Assembly: GCA_902482185.1 (NCBI GenBank)
Contig: CABSZR010000104.1
Span: forward strand, 1-5,545
Length of the DNA: 5,545 bases
Source of the DNA: an uncultured Collinsella sp.
Lineage (GTDB): Bacteria; Actinomycetota; Coriobacteriia; Coriobacteriales; Coriobacteriaceae
Direction: 5' to 3'
Shown here piece by piece: positions 1-5,145 of the stretch. The notes below the pieces were generated by a model, which was not told the DNA's origin, ran no database searches, and worked only from the letters and a program-made list of their open reading frames with translations. The position numbers and the translations under genes are program-made. How positions within the stretch are numbered: the first letter of the stretch is position 1; each line of letters starts with the position of its first letter.

Positions 1-922
1 AGACTTGCTTGACCTTAAAGTCGCCCGACGCGAGCTCCTTGCGGAAGAGCTCGGCCACGGCCTCTGCGTCAAAGCCGTTGTTGTCGCAGCCCCAAGCGCC
101 CAGCACGAGCTTCTCGCGACCCAGCTCGTCGCAGATGGCAAGCACAAAGCGAATGCGGTCGCGCAGGGCATCCAGCAGAGCATCGTCGCTCACGCGATAC
201 TCCTGGCGGGCGCGCTTAACGTTGGGCGCGGCGGCCACGATCACGTCGGCGTATGCATGCACGTGGTTGCGGTCGAAGCGCACCGCAGGCACCACCAGCG
301 CACGGTTTCGGTAAAGCTCGCAGTTGATGTTGCGGCGACGGTTCTCGCCGTACCATTTGCGCTGCTTATCGAGAACGTTGTACAGATACGAATCGGCGCA
401 CAGCGTGGCCTCCTGGCCCAGATAGCCCTGAATATAGCCACCGCCCGGGTTGGTGAACGAGGCAAAGGCGAGCACGGCCATGTCGCAGAACTGCGCATAG
501 CCACGACCGTTGTCCAAGATGGCCTGCGTGGCGGAGGCATCGAGCACGGTGACCTCGGGCAGAACCGGAGCGGGCTCCTCAGCAGGCGCGGACTCAGCTT
601 CGGCGATTTCCTCGGCAGGCTCCTCGACGGGCTCGAGCGCTGCCTCGACCTCGGCAGCCTCCGCGCCCTCGACGTCCTCGGCAACCTGTTCTTCGGTGGC
701 CACAGCACTCTGAACCTTGGCCTTCATCGCCGAGACAAAGCCGGCAGGCATACCGTCAAACTCGCGAACACCGGCAAGCGAACGCTCGATATCCTTGGCG
801 CACGCTTCGGACACAGTTGCCACGTGACGCTCGGCGGCCTTGGCACGGGCCTCGCGCTTGGGATTGGGCTGCCCTGCGCGATTGGGTCTGCGGTTACGGT
901 TCCTGTTGTCGACATCTGCCAT
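1..922 (-). CDS. Microbial-type PARG / macrodomain protein (TIGR02452-like), C-terminus cut by window edge
   Basis: The minus-strand frame is open from an ATG at 922 to the window edge, giving 307 residues with no stop, so the C-terminus is missing. An AGGAAAGGTGG stretch 7 nt upstream supports this start. Residues 1-75 are basic, then helical. Residues 77-119 form an acidic Ala/Glu/Pro linker. The macrodomain-like core starts near residue 122. The family signature is visible as TNPGGGYIQGYLGQEATLC (residues 157-175), followed by DSYLYNVL, and the later loop LGAWGCDNNGFD (274-285) matches the family's GAxGCG-type loop. Known relatives bind ADP-ribose and remove poly(ADP-ribose) from proteins in the cytoplasm. 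The expected motif is GGG-X6-8-QEE, but here it reads QEA, with Ala172 in place of the second, catalytic Glu. Hydrolase activity is therefore doubtful and ADP-ribose binding is the safer inference. The terminator at 989-1014 lies upstream, so it is probably transcribed separately from the BI-1 gene. Confidence 0.85.
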   Translation of the reverse strand, partial: MADVDNRNRNRRPNRAGQPNPKREARAKAAERHVATVSEACAKDIERSLAGVREFDGMPAGFVSAMKAKVQSAVATEEQVAEDVEGAEAAEVEAALEPVEEPAEEIAEAESAPAEEPAPVLPEVTVLDASATQAILDNGRGYAQFCDMAVLAFASFTNPGGGYIQGYLGQEATLCADSYLYNVLDKQRKWYGENRRRNINCELYRNRALVVPAVRFDRNHVHAYADVIVAAAPNVKRARQEYRVSDDALLDALRDRIRFVLAICDELGREKLVLGAWGCDNNGFDAEAVAELFRKELASGDFKVKQV

Positions 923-969
923 ACGTGGCCACCTTTCCTGTCGCTGCCGCTATCGGCTTTTTCCCATCC

Positions 970-975
970 ATGATA
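970..975 (-). promoter_or_regulatory. Candidate -10 box (TATCAT) for the PARG-like gene
   Basis: On the minus strand TATCAT matches the -10 consensus at 5 of 6 positions. It lies between the terminator of the upstream gene and the ATG at 922, which would give a leader of roughly 40 nt. I see no convincing -35 box at the usual spacing. The need for a promoter after the terminator is the main argument. Confidence 0.25.
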
Positions 976-988
976 CCCCGCCACGCAC

Positions 989-1014
989 AAAAAAGACGGC
1001 CCCGAAGGACCGCC
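989..1014 (-). terminator. Rho-independent terminator of the BI-1 family gene
   Basis: Read on the minus strand, an 8-bp stem (GGCGGTCC with GGGCCGTC, including two G-U pairs) closes a TTCG tetraloop and is followed at once by six T residues. It starts about 47 nt after the stop codon of the BI-1 gene. On the plus strand the stem is followed by only three T, so it probably works in one direction. Confidence 0.85.
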
Positions 1015-1060
1015 TTTCGCATCGATTTGCACGCACGGCAAGCACCGCCGCAATTCGCCA

Positions 1061-1756
1061 CTAGTCGCGACGGCCGAGGATGTTCAGAATGCGCAGGAAC
1101 ACGTTGATAATATCCACGAACAGGTTAGAGGCCATAAGCACGGCGTTGGGCAGCGTAGGCGGCACCGTCGTGGCAACATAGGTGTCGTAGCCAATGAAGC
1201 CGGCGAACACCACAATCACGATCAGGTCGGTGATGGACTGCGAGACGCCCATAAACATCAGCACGATCTCGACCAGAATCGTGGCAAGCAGGATGCCAAA
1301 ACCAATGCCGTACACACGCTGGAAGAACTTGGGGAAGGTCACGCCCAGCGCACCAAAGACAAAGGTGATGGCGGCCGTGGCGATAAAGGCAGTGTTGATG
1401 GTGGGCAGGTCGTAATTGGCAAGGCCAAACGACGCGGTCAGGCCAAAGGTACTCGCAAAGATTACGTAGCCCACAAGGGACAGGCCCACGGACTGCTTGC
1501 TGGCGGCGGCCGACATCATGACCATGCCGACGATGGTCAAAATAAACGAGCCAAAGACCAGCGGCAAGGCGGCGCCGCTCATCATCATGCGGGCAAACGC
1601 CATGGTGCTCGTAAAGTAAGCACCGGCACCCATGGCGCAAAAGCCCAAAAAGATCAGGGCAGACATGACAAGGTTGTACGCGCGCGGCGACATCTCCTTG
1701 GCACAGCTTGCACCGGTCCCGATGGGGCCGTTCTGATAGCCCTGGATATCGTTCAT
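1061..1756 (-). CDS. Bax inhibitor-1/YccA family membrane protein
   Basis: The 231-residue protein has a short polar N-terminus (about 1-28) and then seven hydrophobic segments, near residues 30-50, 62-81, 88-110, 121-140, 150-170, 174-195 and 205-225. This is the length and topology of the BI-1 (TMBIM) family. The C-terminal signature is clear: FIGYDTY around Asp191, then NLFVDIINVFLRILNILG around Asp215. By homology with Bacillus YetJ these two Asp form the pH-sensing pair that gates a calcium leak; the physiological role in bacteria is poorly defined. The ATG at 1756 is preferred because AAAGGA lies 6 nt upstream of it. A GTG start at 1780 would add eight residues and place this SD inside the gene. 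It reads in the same direction as its neighbours but has its own terminator, and a TACAAT box lies upstream. Confidence 0.93.
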   Translation of the reverse strand: MNDIQGYQNGPIGTGASCAKEMSPRAYNLVMSALIFLGFCAMGAGAYFTSTMAFARMMMSGAALPLVFGSFILTIVGMVMMSAAASKQSVGLSLVGYVIFASTFGLTASFGLANYDLPTINTAFIATAAITFVFGALGVTFPKFFQRVYGIGFGILLATILVEIVLMFMGVSQSITDLIVIVVFAGFIGYDTYVATTVPPTLPNAVLMASNLFVDIINVFLRILNILGRRD

Positions 1757-1783
1757 ACTTCGTCCTTTCAAAAAGCGCACGAC

Positions 1784-1848
1784 AGCGCCGTAGGTGACAA
1801 GATTCCTGCCATTGTACCCGAATGCCGCACGTCCTTACCTACGGCGCT
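1784..1848. repeat. 12-bp perfect inverted repeat around the BI-1 promoter region
   Basis: AGCGCCGTAGGT at 1784-1795 is repeated in perfect inverted form at 1837-1848, separated by 41 nt. The right arm covers the last codons and part of the stop codon of the small upstream gene. The left arm lies in the leader of the BI-1 gene. The TACAAT box sits between the arms. It could be a paired operator, or a stem in a readthrough transcript; there is no T-run to make it a terminator. Confidence 0.75.
1811..1816 (-). promoter_or_regulatory. Candidate -10 box (TACAAT) for the BI-1 family gene
   Basis: TACAAT on the minus strand matches the -10 consensus at 5 of 6 positions and lies about 55 nt upstream of the ATG at 1756. 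The -35 region, which would fall at the very end of the preceding gene, is poor. Transcription from the upstream gene is an alternative. Confidence 0.35.
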
Positions 1849-2173
1849 CGCCCTCAAGCGTACGATCAAAGGCCCAGACCCACCAACGCATCACGTGTGC
1901 CTGCGAGCCGTCTGCCCGCTCGCGCGTCTGGTCCTCCAGATACAACTCGGTCGCGTGCCCGCCAAAACGCACCTTATATGTTGCCGTACGGATGCCGTGG
2001 ACCATCAGGCCAAACCCAGTGGTCGAGATAATTTCGTCGATCGTAAAACAACGGCCGTCGACCCAGCAGACGGTGACCGGCACGACTTGTCCGCCCGCGA
2101 GGATGCGGGCCACGACGTCCACATACTGCTTGTGCACGCGTCGAGTTTTACCATCTGTCTGTCGATATTCCAT
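1835..2173 (-). CDS. Small uncharacterised protein, beta-rich, 112 residues
   Basis: I do not recognise this protein with confidence. From the ATG at 2173 it is basic at the N-terminus, followed by YVDVVARI, a WVDGRCFTIDEII segment, GIRTATYKVRFGG and a C-terminal RWWVWAFD stretch ending in GERRR. The alternating hydrophobic pattern suggests a small, mostly beta, soluble protein without signal peptide or membrane segment. The general pattern YVDV / W-x-DGR-x-F-x-ID / tY-x-V / RWWV recalls small conserved bacterial proteins of unknown function, but I cannot name the family. The start is uncertain. AGGAGG ends only 1 nt before the ATG at 2173, which is too close. The frame is also open to an ATG at 2194 (119 residues) and a GTG at 2248 (137 residues), but those extensions look non-conserved. 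It is the first gene of the leftward block, divergent from the phosphate transporter gene. Confidence 0.75.
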   Translation of the reverse strand: MEYRQTDGKTRRVHKQYVDVVARILAGGQVVPVTVCWVDGRCFTIDEIISTTGFGLMVHGIRTATYKVRFGGHATELYLEDQTRERADGSQAHVMRWWVWAFDRTLEGERRR

Positions 2174-2261
2174 GCCTCCTATTATCGAACGCATGTTTGC
2201 ATATTGTAAAGCGAACAGGCTGTGGTTTTGGGATGTTGGGGCGCGCACGTGTCCTCATGGC

Positions 2262-2290
2262 GTGCTAGCAAAAAGAACACCCGCTGTCAA
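2262..2290 (-). promoter_or_regulatory. Candidate promoter for the small leftward gene
   Basis: On the minus strand a perfect TTGACA (2285-2290) is followed after 17 nt by TAGCAC (2262-2267), which matches the -10 consensus at three positions. Transcription would start near 2255. The -35 lies in a small palindrome, CTGTcaACAG (2284-2293). A competing -10 box, TACAAT, lies at 2203-2208 and would start transcripts close to the ATG at 2194, but it lacks a good -35. Confidence 0.35.
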
Positions 2291-2359
2291 CAGGGCAAAT
2301 ATTCAATGTTAGTGCCAAAAAATTCACTTCTCCCATCAGAACTCGGTAAAGAAACCCGC

Positions 2360-2391
2360 AGGAGGTGATACGATTTATCATGTTTTTGTAA
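2360..2391 (+). promoter_or_regulatory. Perfect Shine-Dalgarno and three-codon mini-ORF in the pit leader
   Basis: AGGAGGTGAT at 2360-2369 is fully complementary to the 3' end of 16S rRNA. It is followed by ATG TTT TTG TAA (2380-2391). This tiny ORF (Met-Phe-Leu) is in frame with pit but stops 30 nt before the pit ATG. A GTG at 2365 would extend it to eight codons. A 5-bp inverted repeat, TGATA-N5-TATCA (2366-2380), overlaps the SD and the start codon. The pit ATG itself has only a weak GAGAAAG. A translated leader that tunes pit expression is possible. The TATCAT at 2376-2381 could instead be a -10 box, and in that case the SD would not be transcribed. Confidence 0.45.
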
Positions 2392-2421
2392 CGTGTCTGC
2401 AAACTTCGAGAAAGCCCATAT

Positions 2422-3471
2422 ATGGACGTAACGTTCTCAACCTTCCTCGGCCAAATTGTGTCGAACCCAGTCCTTGCCGTCACCGTGATCCTCGCGTTGG
2501 GCGCCATCTTCGTCAATGGATGGACCGACGCGCCCAACGCCATCGCGACCTGCGTCACTACGCGTTGCATGCCCGCCCGCGCCGCCATTCTCATGAGCGC
2601 CGCATTCAACTTCCTCGGCGTGCTCATCATGACGCACTTTAACGCGAGCGTCGCCAACACCATCTCACATATCGTCGACTTTGGCGGAAACAGCACCATG
2701 GCGCTCGCCTGCCTATGCGCGGCGCTGTTCTCCATCGTCGTCTACGGCGCCACAGCGTCGCGTTTTGGCATCCCCACCTCGCAAAGCCACAGCCTTATCG
2801 CCGGCCTGACCGGTGCCGCCATCGCCCTCGGCGGTGCGAGCAGCGTCAACGTCCACGAGTGGATGAAGGTCATCTACGGCCTGGCGCTCTCCATCGGCCT
2901 GGGCTTTGTCATGGGCTGGGTCCTGTGCAAGCTCGTCTCGATTCTTTTCGCCGCCGCCAACAGGCGACGTGCCAATGTCTTCTTTAAATATGCTCAGATC
3001 GCAAGTGCCGCGGCCATGAGCTTTATGCACGGCGCGCAGGATGGACAGAAGTTCATCGGCGTGCTCTTTTTAGGCGTGGCCTTTGCCAGCGGCCAGACGA
3101 GCGTCGGCGATGCAGGCATCCCCATCTGGATTATGCTGCTGTGCTCGGCCACTATGGGTATCGGCACCAGCGTGGGCGGCGAGCGCATCATCAAGTCCGT
3201 CGGCCAGAGCATGGTCAAGCTCGAAAAGTATCAGGGCTTCTCCGCCGACCTGGCGGGCGCCGCAAACCTGCTGCTTGCCACCCTTACCGGCATCCCCGTG
3301 TCCTCCACACACATCAAGACCTGCGCCATCATGGGCGTCGGTGCCGTCAAGCGCCTCTCAGCCATCAACTTCGGCGTCGTCAAAGACATGATGTTCACCT
3401 GGTTCTTCACCTTCCCCGCCTGCGGACTCATCAGCTTTGTCATGGCCAAGCTGTTCATGATGTTCCTCTAG
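2422..3471 (+). CDS. pit: PiT family inorganic phosphate transporter
   Basis: This 349-residue, strongly hydrophobic protein has about ten membrane segments and the two inverted halves typical of the PiT (PF01384) family, which takes up phosphate with protons, sodium or as metal-phosphate. The N-terminal half carries GWTDAPNAIAT (33-43) and GIPTSQSHSLIAG (116-128). The C-terminal half carries the matching HGAQDGQKFIGV (203-214) and GIPVSSTHIKTCAIMG (290-305). The Asp, Asn and P-x-S-x-x-H residues used for ion and phosphate binding are present, though the Asn of the canonical GxND is Thr35 in one half and Gln206 in the other. A short positively charged loop (RRR, 181-183) marks the middle of the protein. 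The length is at the short end for the family but complete. The ATG at 2422 follows an in-frame stop at 2389-2391 and has only a weak GAGAAAG upstream. The PhoU-like gene follows after 67 nt without a terminator, so the two are probably co-transcribed. Confidence 0.95.
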   Translation: MDVTFSTFLGQIVSNPVLAVTVILALGAIFVNGWTDAPNAIATCVTTRCMPARAAILMSAAFNFLGVLIMTHFNASVANTISHIVDFGGNSTMALACLCAALFSIVVYGATASRFGIPTSQSHSLIAGLTGAAIALGGASSVNVHEWMKVIYGLALSIGLGFVMGWVLCKLVSILFAAANRRRANVFFKYAQIASAAAMSFMHGAQDGQKFIGVLFLGVAFASGQTSVGDAGIPIWIMLLCSATMGIGTSVGGERIIKSVGQSMVKLEKYQGFSADLAGAANLLLATLTGIPVSSTHIKTCAIMGVGAVKRLSAINFGVVKDMMFTWFFTFPACGLISFVMAKLFMMFL

Positions 3472-3538
3472 TCAAACCGAACGTCCATCCGGACCGCATT
3501 ACTTCGCCCACCCGTCTTCGCCTCGAAAGGACCCACTC

Positions 3539-4162
3539 ATGGCAAAGAAACCCGATTCGTTCTACTTTGACAACTACGTCGCCTGCGCCGACCTTGCTGT
3601 CCAGGCCGCAGAGTTGCTCATCAAGATTTTTGAGAACTTTGATCCCGCGCAGATCCACGGCATGCTCGAAGAGATGCATGCGATTGAGCATGCGGCCGAC
3701 AAGAAGCACCATGAGCTTGAAGACGCCCTGCTCACGGCCTTTATCACCCCGCTTGAGCGCGAGGACCTGGACCTGATGAGCTGCTCGCTCGACACCGTGC
3801 TCGACCGTATCGAGGGCGTAGTGCAGCGCGTCTACTTCACCAACATCCAGAGCATCCATCCCGATGCCATCGTGATCGCCCACAAGGTGACCGACGCCTG
3901 CCGCGCCATGAAGGACCTGATGGTCGAGCTGCCCAACTACCGCAAGTCCAAAACGCTGCGCGAGCTGGTCATCCAGATCAACACCATCGAGTCCGAGGCC
4001 GACGAGCTCTATATCAACGCCATGCGCAACCTGCACGTCAACGGCAAGGATCCGCTCGAGGTCATCGCCTGGCGTGACGTCTACGCCTTCCTGGAGTACT
4101 GCGCCGACTGCTGCGAGAACGTGGCCGATGTTGTGGATTCGATTGTCATGAAGAACAGTTAA
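3539..4162 (+). CDS. PhoU-like / DUF47 family accessory protein of the phosphate transporter
   Basis: The 207-residue protein is soluble and almost wholly alpha-helical, with the length and layout of the DUF47 (TIGR00153, PhoU-related) family. Members are usually encoded next to PiT genes and are thought to control transporter activity at the inner face of the membrane. Two helical halves each carry paired acidic motifs of the E/D-x3-D type that bind metal clusters in PhoU proteins: EHAAD (50-54) and DTVLD (85-89) in the first half, ESEAD (151-155) and ENVAD (193-197) in the second. The ATG at 3539 has GAAAGGA about 8 nt upstream. The gene begins 67 nt after pit with no terminator between, which supports an operon. 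The stop codon directly touches the large inverted-repeat element that follows. A long open frame on the opposite strand over this gene is only its shadow. Confidence 0.93.
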   Translation: MAKKPDSFYFDNYVACADLAVQAAELLIKIFENFDPAQIHGMLEEMHAIEHAADKKHHELEDALLTAFITPLEREDLDLMSCSLDTVLDRIEGVVQRVYFTNIQSIHPDAIVIAHKVTDACRAMKDLMVELPNYRKSKTLRELVIQINTIESEADELYINAMRNLHVNGKDPLEVIAWRDVYAFLEYCADCCENVADVVDSIVMKNS

Positions 4163-4164
4163 TT

Positions 4165-4279
4165 GGGGGTACGTGTCCCACCGGTCGCGGGCCCGACCAC
4201 TAATACCTTTTTCACTCCGGCTGCAAGCAGAGTCGTTCAAAAGGTATTAGTGGTCGGGCCCGCTCCCTTACGTACCACC
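4165..4279. repeat. 115-bp MITE- or REP-like hairpin element
   Basis: The core has 25-bp perfect inverted arms at 4187-4211 and 4239-4263, each containing GGGCCCGACCACTAATACC or its complement, around a 27-nt loop. Outside them, 4165-4174 and 4270-4279 form terminal inverted repeats matching at 9 of 10 positions (GGGGGTACGT against GGTGGTACGT). The trinucleotide ATT flanks both ends (4162-4164 and 4280-4282), and ATTGGG can be read on both sides. This suggests insertion with a short target duplication immediately after the stop codon of the PhoU-like gene. There is no coding capacity and no T-run after either arm, so it is not a typical intrinsic terminator. A transcript would still fold into a very strong hairpin, which might protect or end the pit operon mRNA. 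Its mobile nature is inference from structure only. Confidence 0.75.
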
Positions 4280-4280
4280 A

Positions 4281-4660
4281 TTGGGAACTTTGGCTGAGGG
4301 GTTGAGCGTGGTGGGGCCTTTGCTGTGATGACCCTTGATTGCTCGGGGTTTTACTTTGGTATTCGATGAGCGATTGGCTGATTGCTGCTTTGGGTACTGT
4401 TTGGGTTACTTTGGGTTTGTTTGATTTTTAATTGTTGGAGGACTTATATGTCTTATTTGGATCTGGCTCGGGGTCGGTATTCTTGTCGTGAGTTTGAAGA
4501 TCGGGCTGTGGAGCAGGCTGTGGTGGATGCCATTGTTGAGGCTGGGCGTATTGCTCCTTCTGCTTGTAATAATCATCCAACCCGTGTGATGGTGTTGGAT
4601 ACGCCTGAGCTTCTGGAGAAGGCTGCTGCTTGTCAGCCTCGGTTTGCTCGTGATGGGTCT
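4281..4660 (+). other. C-depleted, G/T-rich stretch covering a leader and a gene start
   Basis: By hand count about 70% of the plus-strand bases here are G or T and only about 16% are C, unlike the neighbouring genes. It starts at the right end of the hairpin element, covers the roughly 165-nt non-coding leader (4283-4447), and continues into the nitroreductase gene to about codon 71. In the leader I see no convincing promoter; TTGATT at 4335-4340 and TATTCG at 4360-4365 are weak at best. Two tiny frames (4328-4369 and 4366-4431) exist but are probably by-products of the composition. Confidence 0.65.
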
Positions 4661-4978
4661 ATCTTTGGGGCCCCGCTTGTCTTCCTTATTTGCAGCGTTA
4701 CCGATGATGCTTGGGTGCGCCCGTACGATCAGATGAATTCCAGCGAAATCGATACGTCCATCGTGTGCGATCAGATGATGATGGAGGCCACCGAGCAGGG
4801 CTTGGGAACGTGCTGGGTATGCCATTTTAAGCCAGAGGTGGCACAGGAGCAGTTCAATCTGCCCAAGGGCGTTTATCCCTATCACATGCTTGTCTGTGGC
4901 TATCCTGCCGACCACATCGCCGATCCCGAGCATCGCGAGGCCCGCACCATTCCCCTCCCCGACTTCCTCCTCAAGTAG
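4448..4978 (+). CDS. Nitroreductase family FMN-dependent oxidoreductase
   Basis: The 176-residue protein has the length and motifs of small nitroreductase-family (PF00881) flavoproteins, which use FMN and NAD(P)H to reduce nitroaromatics, quinones or flavins in the cytoplasm. RGRYSCREF (8-16) gives the N-terminal Arg and Ser FMN-phosphate contacts. APSACNNHPTRVMV (36-49) is the second FMN-binding stretch. GAPLVFLI follows at 74-81. DTSIVCDQMMMEATEQGLGTCWV (102-124) is the central helix and the loop near the flavin, and MLVCGYP (147-153) is the C-terminal strand. The substrate cannot be told. The ATG at 4448 is chosen because GGAGG (4437-4441) lies 6 nt upstream; the frame extends to 4382, but that extension is non-coding-like. 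Codon use is odd: 41 T-ending against 2 C-ending codons in codons 1-71, then 25 against 44 in the rest. The gene seems monocistronic, with the hairpin element upstream and a terminator at 5027-5064. Confidence 0.93.
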   Translation: MSYLDLARGRYSCREFEDRAVEQAVVDAIVEAGRIAPSACNNHPTRVMVLDTPELLEKAAACQPRFARDGSIFGAPLVFLICSVTDDAWVRPYDQMNSSEIDTSIVCDQMMMEATEQGLGTCWVCHFKPEVAQEQFNLPKGVYPYHMLVCGYPADHIADPEHREARTIPLPDFLLK

Positions 4979-5026
4979 ATTTTTGGGACATGCCTTAAAA
5001 CCTACCCTTGACCGCTCACCCGTTCG

Positions 5027-5064
5027 CCGAGTTCTGCGCTACCATGTGCAAGGCTCGGTTTTTT
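5027..5064 (+). terminator. Rho-independent terminator of the nitroreductase gene
   Basis: The arms 5027-5039 and 5046-5058 pair over 13 positions with one mismatch and a few G-U pairs (outer CCGAG with CTCGG, inner TGCGC with GTGCA). They enclose a 6-nt loop and are followed by six T residues. The terminator begins about 48 nt after the nitroreductase stop. Confidence 0.75.
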
Positions 5065-5089
5065 ATGTTACGCACCCCGGCACAGTCAT

Positions 5090-5119
5090 AAAAAAGGACC
5101 CGCAAGCTGCGGGTCCTTT
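5090..5119 (-). terminator. Rho-independent terminator of the DivIVA-type gene
   Basis: A perfect 8-bp GC-rich stem (GGACCCGC with GCGGGTCC, 5096-5103 and 5109-5116), extended by three A-T pairs, is followed on the minus strand by a run of six T. It starts 27 nt after the stop codon at 5146. On the plus strand only TTTCT follows, so it may act as a weak second terminator for the nitroreductase gene. Confidence 0.88.
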
Positions 5120-5145
5120 CTAGGCACTAAATTGTAGGCCGAATG

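Noticed and set aside
5..973. Long plus-strand open frame (322 codons) at the left edge
   Set aside because: It lies antisense to the PARG-like gene, whose protein carries clear family motifs. The antisense translation shows none, and GC-rich codons create such shadows.
1757..1780. GTG start at 1780 for the BI-1 gene
   Set aside because: It would put the AAAGGA ribosome binding site inside the coding region and add eight residues with no family support.
2280..2296. CCCGCTGTCAACAGGG region as a terminator hairpin followed by T-rich DNA on the minus strand
   Set aside because: The stem is interrupted by a bulge with a very small loop, and no minus-strand gene ends upstream. A promoter or operator reading is more sensible.
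2265..2735. 156-codon minus-strand open frame crossing the pit leader and gene start
   Set aside because: It covers both non-coding leader and the conserved PiT N-terminus in antisense, and has no family resemblance.
3455..4240. 261-codon minus-strand open frame over the PhoU-like gene
   Set aside because: It is antisense to a well-supported gene, starts inside the hairpin element and has no recognisable domain.
4382..4447. N-terminal extension of the nitroreductase frame by 22 residues
   Set aside because: The internal ATG at 4448 has a well-placed GGAGG, and the family normally starts a few residues before the RxSxRxF motif. The extension is hydrophobic only because of G/T-rich DNA.
4406..4933. 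175-codon minus-strand open frame over the nitroreductase gene
   Set aside because: It is antisense to a gene with clear FMN-binding motifs, and its translation is unremarkable.
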